A model generated the notes under the pieces. It was not told where the DNA came from and ran no database searches. It worked only from the letters and a program-made list of their open reading frames with translations. A stretch of 64,000 nucleotides of DNA. It comes from Trichaptum fuscoviolaceum. Taxonomy: Eukaryota > Basidiomycota > Agaricomycetes > Hymenochaetales > Trichaptaceae. This document shows, piece after piece, positions 36,310-48,782 of the stretch (its first letter is position 1; every line of letters starts with the position of its first letter). The position numbers and the translations under genes were made by a program. The DNA lies in assembly GCA_910574455.1 (NCBI GenBank), contig CAJSYZ010000003.1:3781250-3845249 (forward strand), in the 5' to 3' direction.

Positions 36310-38266
36310 ATGTGTGGGGGCGGCCCAGAATGGAAACGAGAAGTGGTGCCGGACCACAAAGTCAGTTGGAAGTGCTAGGTTGAAGGGGACACGACTAATC
36401 TTATTTCGAAATACAGTTCGACTTCATTGACACACGCGACTTCACAGACCATGGCTGTTGGATGCGCACGCGGTGGGTGCCACGGCCCAATTTGAAGGCA
36501 TTGTCAAAGTACTGATTGTGACGATGAAAGATATCTATGGATATATGTGCTCGTGCTGAAGAGTTTCCTCGTCTATGTTTTCGATATCTTCACCGCCATC
36601 ACTATGTTAACCACGGATAACTGGTCAAATCACATCTTTGACAGTTGCTCCTCCTCCGAGGTGAACGGCTGCGTTGCCATTCCATTTAGCGTTGGAAAAT
36701 GGTTGTTTGTTGGGTGCATTATCTTCTCGTTTTTGTTGGTGAGTTAGAGCAGCTCCTTGACTTATATCCTGTTTTTACGTTCTCTCAGCTTGCATATGAA
36801 GCGCGGAAGGCGAGGAAGATTATTGCCAGTCGTGATATTTCATACGCATTCACCAATGTCATGGCGAACAACTACTACTCCCTCAGTATGTCCCATTCGG
36901 ACCATCGTAGCAGCATCTCTTGACGCTTGAAACAGGGTCATATGACCATTTTTGCTTCTTTTGCCGCATTAACAACTCAACCAAGAAGAAGGATGACTTC
37001 GCTTTCTTCATCTTTTTCACTTTCAAGAGTGAGTTTTATTGGTTCACTTTCATGCAATATTCTGATATGTTTTGTGAAGGTTGGAAGCGGTTATTGCTCG
37101 CTGACGGACCTCGCCAAGTCATCAATGCCTTAACCCTGTACTCTTTCTACCTTTCTCAGAAGAACAAGGAAGGTTCCTTCTTTGACCTGAACAAGTATAC
37201 GAATGGCAGCATTATCACTGGCGCACTTATTTTCTCAACTCTTTCAACAGTAGTCCTCTTTATTGGTTCTGCTTTACTCCTTCTTACTGCTGGTGTCTGC
37301 TATATACCTTTACTTTGCTATATCAGAGGAAATCTCAAAGAATATTGTTGTCATAAGGTTGACAAGGTACGCTAGTTTTCTGATGAAGTCTTATTCAGAT
37401 ACTGATAGAATTACCAGCGTATCTCAGAACTTGTTAAACGCAAGAACAAGGAACGCCTCGCACAGGCTGCGAAACTAGCAAGAAAGGAGGCTGCAGGAGA
37501 TTTCTCACATTTGAAGAACAAGAAAGGCGAACTCGTCCATGCACCATTACCCCAACCAACCTTGCCCAACATTACTCTGGATGATGAAGACTTGGACGAT
37601 GGCAAATCCACTCGCACCCGTGTTGCTCCGAGCGCTTACTCCGGTTCCAACGATTACTACTACAGTTCTGATAATAAGAACAACTACGCCATGGACTACC
37701 CACCTCCTATGCCCGCCTACAGTCAGCAATATGGTTATAATAACCAGAATTTCCCTGGTTATCCACCTTCTGTTCACACTACCCCTGACGATTCATCATT
37801 GTATCACGCCGATCAGTATGATAGTAGAGTCAACCTTACTGCTGCGCCAGCGCCGATAGCCCGCGCCGCGAGCCCGATGGACAACCCTCATAGCGCAACG
37901 CACATCGGCTTTGCGGAAGACATCCACGGTGGCTACACGCAAGACAGCTACAACACATACAATAATGGAGGTGACTATGCGAACTACGGACAACAAGCAC
38001 ATGGTTATGACCAAGGCTATCAAGCGGAGGGCGGACATGGTGTATATGGACAAGACGGCCGGACTGACTACGCAAGTTCTGTGACACTTACTGGTGGCAA
38101 CAGCAGTATCGCCCCTTCACGAGCTCAGAACGCGTCGAGAGCTCAACAACGACAACAGTATGATCAATCTGCGTATCAGTATGATTCCCAGCAGCATTAT
38201 GGCCCGGGTGCCGGATATGCTGACAATTACGGTAGACAAGGAGGTACTGGCGGGTATGCTATGTAG
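36310..38266 (+). CDS. KCH1: KCH1/PRM6-type potassium transporter
   Basis: Seven exons: 36310-36360, 36417-36472, 36531-36738, 36789-36885, 36936-37028, 37080-37366 and 37418-38266. They sum to 1641 nt, or 546 aa. The N-terminus MCGGGPEWKREVVPDHKF, the hydrophobic segments (VLKSFLVYVFDIFTAITML, TLSTVVLFIGSALLLL), TTDNWSN, DGPRQVINALTLYSFYL and the juxtamembrane RISELVKRKNKERLAQAAKL match the fungal Kch1/Prm6 family. Yeast Kch1 and Kch2 mediate low-affinity K+ influx at the plasma membrane during pheromone response and promote Ca2+ channel activation. The long C-terminal tail (about 250 residues) is rich in Tyr, Gly, Gln and Asn (YGQQAHGYDQGYQAEGGHG), much longer than in yeast and likely disordered. 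Confidence 0.85.
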
Positions 38267-38528
38267 TAGTCTGTTCTTGTATATTTCCCGGCTCCTCCCT
38301 CTGCTAGTCACATGTACATCAGCGTTATGTTCATATTATTTCGAGATCATTCCTGTATATGTCGTTCTGAGTAATCTATTTTCTTTTTCGTTGTACAGTT
38401 GAATGGAACGTGACCTGAAATGACGGTGTCGCGTTGCGTCTGCGCAGCAGGGACAGTGAGTGGGACACTGCTAGCGCGTCTGCTTGCAACTTTTATCTTC
38501 CTCCCTCTCCGATGCTAACTTACGATTT

Positions 38529-39421
38529 ATGATGGCGTTCCGCATTCCCAAAGGAACATGGAAGACATTGTCGTGGATACCGGTCGGAATCATGGTCACC
38601 CAACATTGCTATACTCTGAAGTTCATTACCGGACGAAGCATGCAGGTACAACAACCTCAGTTACTACGATTCTCCGCTGCGGCCCTACAATCATGTTCAT
38701 ACAATATCCATTAGCCGACACTCAATCCTGAACCGTGTATCTGGAGAGATCTTGTCGTATTTGATCGCCTGTCTGTTCACTTGAGCCAGGATATTAGGCG
38801 AGGCGACGTTGTGGTATTGAAGTGTGTTTCAGCCTGTCCTCGTGGGTTAGCTTTCGTTGACGCTTTTGCGGTGCGGATAGAAGTCCTATCGAACCCGACA
38901 AGTTTCTTGTCAAAAGAATCATCGCATTAGAGGGGGATGTGGTACGTGGACCAAGTCGCCTTTATTTCCATCTTTACAATTACACGACATAAACTAGGTG
39001 CGAACTCTTCCACCTTATCCTGAGCCTGAGGTCAAGATACCGGAAGGCCACGCATGGATCGAAGGTATGTGCTTTACGGCTTGGCTCGGATGTTATATGT
39101 CTTCAACTGATGTCGTGCTAGGGGATGAAGCTTTCCGGACGTTGGACAGTAACTACTGGGGACCTGTGAGCATTCAACAAATATCTTGGGTGGAAATCTG
39201 ACCCAATATCCCATGACTCATAGGTTCCTTTGGGCTTGGTGGACGCCAAGCTTGCGTTCATTGTATGGCCTCCGAATCGAACGGGACCGCTCCCCACACC
39301 TGCACTGCGCAATGCCCCTCTTTCCCGTATTTATTCTCAAGGTTCTACATGGCGGAAACAAGAGGCCGACATAGAGCAAGAGAAGTGGCGACAAGCACGC
39401 GTACGAGAGTCATCCGAATAA
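38529..39421 (+). CDS. IMP2: Mitochondrial inner membrane protease subunit 2 (IMP2), S26 family
   Basis: Six exons: 38529-38645, 38715-38821, 38881-38941, 38998-39064, 39122-39165 and 39224-39421. They sum to 594 nt, or 197 aa. The catalytic dyad is visible: Ser37 in GRSMQPTLNP and Lys86 in FLVKRIIALEGD. Other S26 blocks are RRGDVVVLKSP and the C-terminal DSNYWGPVPLGLV. A hydrophobic segment precedes the serine, as expected for an inner-membrane anchor facing the intermembrane space. IMP2 clips sorting signals of proteins such as cytochrome c1. The ATG at 38529 is chosen because it gives the usual short N-terminus. The C-terminal extension is charged (QEADIEQEKWRQ). Confidence 0.92.
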
Positions 39422-40065
39422 ATGATAGCTCTGCTCTTTTCCTATTGTGCTGTTTACCTCCGCCGCAACATACATCTAACCATGGGAGGAGCCGAGGTCT
39501 TGCTGCAGCGAAAATAGCATCAACAATATATGACCCTCGTGTTCCAGTGAGGAAGTGCTTGACCTTTACAAATGCGACCGCTGGCTCTCTGTTGCCTTGT
39601 CTGGCCTCAAAAGTATCCTTGCTTCTCCGCACTCCATACTCGATCGCTATATTCAATCCTGGTTCAGGACGGCTTCGCCAAAATAATCGCTTCAACAAGA
39701 CTGTGAACTTCCATGAACCATGACAATTCTTAACACATTACAAACGTGAGTTTGTGTCCGAAACGGACTGCACGGGAGCCCGGCTTCGACGACAAACGCT
39801 TCGCGAAGTTTCGGACGCTCACGTGTAGGATAAAGATAACTCAAGCGCCATACTCCACAAGCAATCACTGCTTTTTGCGAATTCAGATTGTTTCAACTGC
39901 TCGCTTGTTCTGGGTCAGCTGAGCTGAAGGGACAGAACCGAATACTCGAGTACGGTATCTGGGCAGGACTGGGTATATAAGATCCAGCGCGGACCTTTCC
40001 CCGCGTCGACCATCTCTTATCTCCTTGTTATCTGGTAGCTCGCGATCGCATTGATCTTGGGCATT
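39422..40065. other. Intergenic, probable sugar-transporter promoter
   Basis: 644 bp between two plus-strand genes. A minus frame of 117 codons (39345-39698) overlaps the IMP2 3' end and lacks any motif. A TATA-like 'gggtatataa' at 39970 lies about 95 bp before the transporter start and is a good core-promoter candidate. Confidence 0.5.
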
Positions 40066-42488
40066 ATGACAGAGGAGAAATCAGGATTAAGAGAAATTGA
40101 AGATGTCACCAGAACTGCTCAGAAGAGCAGATTAGACGCAGAGGTTCTTGAAAATGCACCGAGACTACGTGGTAAAGTGTTGACATTTGCACTTGCCTTT
40201 GTCGCTGGCACTGGCTTCACTCTCTTTGGGTGCGAGATTATATATTTTTACCCCAAACCGAAGCTTAAATACTACAGATACGATCAAGGCGTGATGTCTG
40301 CGCTTCTGACCGCAAGACAAGTGCATTTTCCGCATCCTCAAAGCTTGTGAGAGCTACGCTGAAGTTGCTTGATCTTTCAGTTCGAGAAAGTCTTCCCTCA
40401 AGTGGTGGTTGACAACCATTCTAATCATGCAACTCTTCAGAGTTTTGTCGTCGCAATTTATGTGAGATCTTCTATTAAATGTTCATTATGCTAGCTCATT
40501 TGATCTGGATACCAGGAAATTGGGTGTCTCATGGGAGCACTTTCAAATCTTTGGCTCGGTGACAAACTCGGTCGCCGAAGGACGATTGTCCTCGGCGGCG
40601 TAGTGATGATTGTTGGTGCAATTTTGCAAGCATCATCCTTTTCGTATGCACAGTTAGTTGTTGCTCGCATAATCACTGGCATCGGAAATGGATTGAACGT
40701 CAGTATTGGCCTCTTCGTTTAGTCATGCAACAAATAGATGGCTGATTATTTTTTCTGATATAGACATCTACCGTGCCGACTTATCATGCAGAATGCTCTC
40801 CTGCAGCCAAACGAGGTAGCTTCATCATGATAGAAGGTAGTCTTATCACATTCGGGATTATGATTTCGTAAGTTCATTGTTTTGGGGATTATCGCTTTGA
40901 TTTAAATCGACGCCGTTGCAGATATGTGCGTTACTACGTTTCTTCACGAGTAACCTCCTAAAACACCCCGCGCTCGGGATAGTGGCTAGACTTTGCGTTG
41001 TAAGTCACGGAAGCCCTAGTCTACCGATTATGCTAATCACGTTCATCGCTGAAGCTTCTGGCTCACGGGTTCATCTGCTCAGTGGCGTGTTCCGATAGCA
41101 TTACAAATTGTTCTGGCATTGATCATGTTATCTGGAATTGGTTTTGTAAGACCATCTCTTCTACAAGGAGATCTAATACTTATGCATCTAACTAGCTTCC
41201 GGAATCTCCACGCTGGTAGGTGCAATGGTTTTAGCTCACAAGTTGATATGTATCAAATATGACGTATTCAGGCTTGTGAAACATGGTCGATATGCAGAGG
41301 CTTTAGCAGTTATCTCTGCCATTGACGACAAGCCCTATACAGATCCTGATGTACAAAGGACGTACATTGGCATCCGCGAAACCATAGCATTAGAGGGAGG
41401 GGATGGCAGAAATGCATCATTAAAAGAGCTCTTCACGCATGGACGAAGCCAAAATTTTAGACGCGCTTGTCTGGGCGTGGTCAATCAATGTTTCCAGCAA
41501 ATTACAGGTATAAATTTGATCACATAGTAAGTCAGACTTCATGACCATCTTCCCTGACTTACGATACTCAATTGTATGCTCCGATAGCTACGCCGTAAGT
41601 TACGGCCAAAGTGAGATGAAATTGCGACTAATTCAAACAATTTAGACGATACTCTTTGAGCGTCTTGGAATTTCAGATGTCAAGTCACGCATAATTGCAG
41701 CCTGCAACGGAACTGAGTATTTTCTTGCGAGTCTCATTGCTATCTTTATCATCGAGAAAGTTGGCAGGCGCAAACTGATGCTCTTCGGCGCTGCCGGACA
41801 GTGTCTGACTATGGTACTCCTTGCGATCCTAGGAAGTATTGATAATTCAGCGTCGCAGATTGTATCCGCTGTGTTACTCTTCGTGTTCAACTCGTTCTTC
41901 GCTATTGGCTGGCTCGGAATGACATGGCTTTATGCGAGTCGAATTCCACGTTACTCCCAAACCGTTCTAACCCAAGCTTCGTACAGCCCGCTGAGATCGT
42001 GGGCCTTCGTATTCGAGCGCCTGCGAACGCTCTCAGTACTGCCTCGAATTGGATCTTCAATTTTATGGTTGTAATGGTTACGGGGCCTTCTTTCCAGAAT
42101 ATTTCCTGGGGCACTTACATTGGTATGGATGCCAAGTAATTTCACCCACTTCGAGTTACTAAATTTTCGGAAACTCATCAAGTATTCGCGTGTTTGAACG
42201 CGTTCATTATTCCTATCGTATATTTCTTCTTTCCGGAGATAGCAGGCCGATCACTAGAAGGTGAACTCTCGTCTCGAACAGAATTTATCCATCTCTTTAC
42301 TGAATAGTATCGCAGACATGGACGTTGTCTTTGCTCTGGCTTACAGGGAGGGTGTTTCGCCAGTCAAGGTCTCTCTTCGTAATGATATACCACTAGCTGG
42401 ATCCCCCGAAGCAGACGCCATCCTGGGTCTTACAAATTCATCTAGGAATTCTGTTATAGAGGAAAACAAACGAACCACGGAGGCATGA
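40066..42488 (+). CDS. MFS sugar (hexose-type) transporter
   Basis: Fifteen exons: 40066-40229, 40278-40320, 40381-40461, 40516-40698, 40764-40867, 40922-40925, 40983-40999, 41055-41145, 41196-41215, 41272-41526, 41588-41594, 41646-41933, 41987-42122, 42183-42260 and 42316-42488. They sum to 1644 nt, or 547 aa. Sugar-porter signatures are in place: GYDQGVMS after TM1, DKLGRRRTIVLGG between TM2 and TM3, PESPRW after TM6, QQITGINLI in TM7, EKVGRRKLM between TM8 and TM9, YPAEIVGLRIRAP in TM10 and PEIAGRSLE at the end. Exons of 4, 17, 20 and 7 nt are required to restore the conserved ISYWLDFAF, PESPRW and TYYAT stretches. The intron 41934-41986 has a GC donor. Substrate is unknown, with hexoses most likely. 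Confidence 0.93.
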
Positions 42489-42669
42489 TGGGACTACGGT
42501 AGACTCAATGATAAGACTGCAATCAACGTAATAGATCCAACATATATTCAACTGCGCGATCTGTGCCAGTGAACAGCATATGTCTTCGTCATAGATGGAT
42601 AGGAAGAAAGCAAATTACACCGAATAATTCCGCCCACTAAGAAGTTCATTATAGTAGATCAGGCGGGGG

Positions 42670-44422
<1,753 letters not shown>

Positions 44423-44771
44423 TACGAGAGTTGTTGTTGTGGTATGAAGTTCGACGCGCGAAAGAACTAACTTGAAGTCCGTAAAAGACTAATTGAAGGC
44501 ACATTTCTTTCGGCGTGACGTATACAACTTTAGCATAACTATCATATGGCAATGGGCGTAAATTACAGCAAATCCTACGTGATACACTATTTAATGGAGC
44601 AATGCAAGCTATACAGGTACATATGCGGTATATGGATAGGGACGCAATACGAAATGAAAGCAAACAATCTAACATGCGTTCTGAGAGACGTATATTGAAC
44701 AACATATGGGTCGTAGTTCTGAAAAGACATGCAAGAGACAGAAAGAAAGGAATGACCCACGAGCAAAACGC

Positions 44772-46359
44772 TCAACCCCAGCCATCCCAACGACCAAATC
44801 TCCTGAATTCTATTAATGTGCAGTCGCGGCCCACCTTCTTTTCACGGTCGGACTCCTTTCCCTTTCCTTTGTCGGGTCGCGTTCGAGCTGTCATGCTCGA
44901 ACCACTAGAAGATCGCGGACGCGGTGGAGATCGACCAGCATGTGAGGCAGAAGATGGGGCATACGCAGGAGAAGAGGGTCGTGATTGGGCGGAGGGCGAG
45001 GAGGGTAAAGCTAGGAGGTACCATCCTCCTGAGTATGTAAGAACGACAATTCGGTATTCGTACTCTGTTGATGACGCTTGGCCGGAAGGTGGCGCTGATT
45101 GATGTAAGGGCACTTTGACCCATGCAACGACACACTTCTCGTCTTCGACTGCGTCCGAAAGTTTAGCACCCGATGTACCCGCGGAAAGAGCAAGGTGGGC
45201 CTTCTGTGCGGGTATTCGATATTGCGCGTAAGACCACTCCGAATTCAAGTACTTTGGTAGAGAAAGGAAAGGTTGCAGCTGTGACAATGTTGATTGTCGA
45301 TTCCTTTGATTGTCTTGTCAGCTCGTTACTTGGAGTTTACTCCGGATTACTTACGATGTCGAACCAGAGGCAAGCGAGAATACATGGACGGTTCCCTTGT
45401 CGCTCCACACGCAGACGTCTTGTTCGTCCGGACGGAAAGCGACACCATATATTTCTGCCTTGTCGCTTCCACGCCTGAGCTCGCGGATGAGATTTCCGGA
45501 GTGTGTATCCCACACGCGCACAAGCGTTCCCCGCTCAGATGTCGTCGCTAATAACCGACCAGAAGGTAGAGCCGTAAGCGTAGTTATTGCGGTGTTGTGT
45601 GCAATTATCACAGAACTCGGGTGACTCATAGGCCTGCGGGGAGGTGGGCGAGGGAGAGTTGGAGAAGGCGGTGACTTCGGAGCAGGCGCTCTACAAGGCG
45701 GTAGGTGTATGAGCCGGACATGTCCTAATTGCAGACCTGCAATTGCAAGTAAGGTCGAATGCGTCGCGGTCGCTAACGCTACAAGTCCTACAGACACAAA
45801 TCGTCCAATCAATCACACCTGTCAGTGTAACCGAAAATGAAGAGTCGGGTTAGCGTGCACATACCCCGCTGGTTATCGCATGTGTCCCATTCCTGAAAGC
45901 GCGAGATGGTCTCGCCAACCTCGAAGGCGACCACTCGCCGCCGGAGTGCAACGACGAGCCAACCGCGCCGGCACGCAAGTCCACGGACGCGCTCGCGAAA
46001 CTCGAGCTCGGCCACCTCGCGCCCAAGAGCATCATCCCAGACAAGGACCTTGTTAGGTGGATAAAGGGGGCTTGGACCTCCACCGACGAGGAACAGCACG
46101 TTCGAGCAGTGCATAGGTAGAACAATTGACAATGTTCCTTGTGTGAACTCTATGAGGGTACCATGAGCTCAGCAGAAATGGGTGTTTGGTGTCAATATCA
46201 CCGCACACCTCGCTTTCGAAGCAGTTGAAGGGGTGAAGCCCTATACACTGCAAAGCCATTGGGCGTTGACGCCGTGAAGATATTTGCCTCCGCGTCAAAG
46301 CGAGCGTCGAGGACTTGTATCGGAGAGGTTGAGGTGATTGAATGTCGAGCAAGATGCAT
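44772..46359 (-). CDS. HSV2: PROPPIN-family WD40 protein (WIPI3/4-type, HSV2-like)
   Basis: Four exons, complement(44772-45303, 45355-45787, 45865-46149, 46209-46359), sum to 1401 nt, or 466 aa. Blade motifs include NIFTASTPNGFAVYRASPL, and around residue 250 the phosphoinositide-binding motif LRRG in IRELRRGSDKAEIYGVAF. The two arginines that bind PI3P/PI(3,5)P2 are present. The leucine version of the L/F-RRG motif fits the WIPI3/WIPI4 side of the family rather than ATG18. The block FLSLPKYLNSEWSYAQYRIP precedes the last blade. Family members act in autophagy and lysosome/vacuole membrane dynamics. The C-terminal 80 residues are Ser/Pro/Arg-rich and probably disordered. It is tandem with ATE1, 349 bp apart. 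Confidence 0.88.
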
Positions 46360-46884
46360 CGCAGCACATCTAACGCCAGCACCGTTGTCGCTGTTGATGT
46401 TGATGCGTCGGTCGCCTTTGTTGAACCCGTTGTCGCTGTCTACGTCGGAGTGAGTGTTAGGTAGTCATACAGTGAGCACGCGATGCTTGCGGACCCGCGC
46501 CGACTCCTGTTCAAATTTCAAATCGGAATCAAATGTCGAACTGCCACATCCCGCAGTTTCTTCTCACGATCCATGAGGCAGCTGCATATAGCCAGCACGG
46601 ACGCGTAATTTGCGCGTCGCGTTTTCTGCTAACATTCCGATAGATATAGGCCAGCGAAGAGTCTCAATTGGATGCCGAATATAAGTACAATGTGTTCAAG
46701 CAACAACAATCAGTAAAGATGAGTAGAAAAAAACAAGCAACATTTGGTAAGCATACAACTTGTCGACCCTGGTAGATAGAAAAAGCGGAGGTTTGAGATG
46801 GTACAATATATGGTAATCATGAAGATAAAATAGATCGATTGTTGCCCAATGTCTTTCTTTGGCCAGTACAGATCTTACCTCATC
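46360..46884. other. Intergenic spacer, no gene seen
   Basis: About 525 bp between tandem minus-strand genes. It is AT-rich near 46690-46840, as expected of a 3' UTR, with PROPPIN promoter sequence nearer 46360. Confidence 0.5.
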
Positions 46885-48309
46885 TCAGCGTCCGCCTACG
46901 ACAGCCTTTCTTCCCGCAGGTATACCGGCCGACCATGCGCGGGGAGGGTGCAGGTCAACAGTTGCGAGCTGCTGGCGCGCAGCTCGGAACTCTGCGTCTT
47001 CCACTCTTTGCTGCTCGAGAATGACTGCGCGCATCTCCGCCTGGCGCTGTAGCTCCGCGTCACTCTCATCAGAAAGGTAGTCAGTGAACGCGCCATCGCT
47101 CGTGATCGTACTCGTGTCCGCCGATCCACTGCGCGATCCACCGTCAGACGATGTCTCAAGTGAGTCAGTCTTGACTTTCAGGGATTTGAAATCCTTTTCG
47201 ATTCCGAGAGTGGGGGAAGATGATTTCTCGGATTTGGACTCAGCGGCATTCTTGGTAGCGGTAGGGGTTTTCGGGCCTGCTGTGACGCGAGTGGGAGTGA
47301 CTTGAGGACCAGAGTTGGAAGACCGGGAGCTGCGGGTGCTCGACACTGAGGCACGCCGCTTCAGTGCTGGCTTATCCTCTGCCTTATGAATTGGACTAGT
47401 CGCTATACTAGCAGCCATTAAGCTAGTCTTGCTAACGGGTGGGTGGCTATGCTCGCCATCCGTCGTCAACTTACGAACGCTAGAAGGCGGGGTAGTGCGG
47501 AAACCTTCGATGCGCTTAATTGGTGTATCACCTGACCGACGCAATGAACCACTAAAGCCATGCTCCGCGGAACCACCCAGTGACGACGGCTTAGACTGGG
47601 GACTCCCTCCTCCCTTATTGCGGTGGGGAATCGCCATTGCTGCAGCATGGGCGGCACCCGAAGAGCGCGAGAGGGTCGAGGAAGGACTGCTATTTGCGCG
47701 ATTGAGTGCCTTGCGCTCCTGTGTGCCATTTCGAAGATAAGGGTTCGGTTTCGAGAGAGCCAACTCCAGCACCTGCTTTATGTCCTTCGGAATAGGGACC
47801 TTGTATATGATGCTCACGGCGGGCCAATCTGCGGGAGGGATAGTTACGTATTCCTGAACTTGGGGTGCACGGCAGCATCCTGGCCATCCAGGGTTATTGA
47901 TCACTGTTCTGTTTGAGTGCTGATTCGTTCGGGCCCACTGTCGAGTCACGCTCAGCACTTGCACTCCTAATTCCCAGCAACACATACCTTGCAATAGCCG
48001 CAGCCTTGAAAGGTAGGTACTGCGGGATTGTCAGTAAGGTGCAAAATAGCAATCGACGGACTTGTATCGAGGGATCGGAGCGCTCACTTTCAGCATTGAT
48101 AAGATACACAACATCGAAGCGGGGGTGATTCTGTCGATTTCTGCAAACCTCGGTCTTGTGCGGGCACCTGCGCGATTGCGGTCAATTAATGCTTGCTTTC
48201 AATCCGTACCACAAGCCGGATGCACTCACATAGGGCCCCTAGGCTTGTGCACCTGGCACATAGGACACGAGCGCGTATAATGCTCTGACGAACCTTCGAC
48301 GACACACAT
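46885..48309 (-). CDS. Uncharacterised protein with Cys-rich N-terminus and disordered tail
   Basis: Four exons, complement(46885-47937, 47988-48019, 48088-48167, 48230-48309), sum to 1245 nt, or 414 aa. The first 95 residues are rich in cysteine: CPMC, MCPHKTEVC, FQGCGYCKW and GWPGCCRAP. The pairs are spaced as for one or two zinc sites. PPADWPAVSIIYKVPIP and a short helical stretch (DIKQVLELALSKPNPYLRNG) follow. About 230 Ser/Pro/Lys-rich residues come next, then a C-terminal predicted helix (AELQRQAEMRAVILEQQRVE). The exon sum and the continuous cysteine pattern support the model. I do not recognise the family. It may be an RNA- or protein-binding zinc protein, with no firm function. Confidence 0.7.
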
Positions 48310-48782
48310 CGCAAGTGAGAGAGATAGCGAACGGGATATGGATTATCGCTGTGAAGTACACAGGTGGGCGTTAAAGACAGCAGTGCAGTGGCTGGGCGAG
48401 CTAAGTAGCTGTGAGCAAACCGCAAGAGGTGAAGGGTGCCCACGGGCCCTGCTGTGTTTCTGGTGATGATATTTGAGTGGTCCTGGCTGTCGTGAGGCCT
48501 GTGCGCGACATTGTCGAGGCGAGATGTGAATATCAATGAAGTGTTAAAGAGAGAGTACTGACGGGTAAATATGCAGCTCTGCCTCGAGGCTCACTGGTCT
48601 CGTCCCTATCCAAATAGCTTCAACACCGAACACGATGTCCATCCTGAAACGAAAACGAGGCAACCGTCTGCTGACAAAGACTATTTCCTCTTTCGGACGC
48701 ACCGCATCATCCATCGGCTGCCAGTCTTGGCCAACGCTGTGCGCGACTGTATGCGTCTGCAACCCTTTCTTTCTCTTCAACC
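48310..48782. promoter_or_regulatory. Divergent promoter region, Cys-rich gene and FRQ1
   Basis: 473 bp between two start codons. No motif stands out. Overlapping frames on both strands are not supported as genes. Confidence 0.45.

Noticed and set aside
46885..47994. Single-exon model of the Cys-rich gene starting MQGMCCWELGV
   Set aside because: That start lies inside intron sequence. The spliced four-exon model keeps frame and adds a cysteine-patterned N-terminus.
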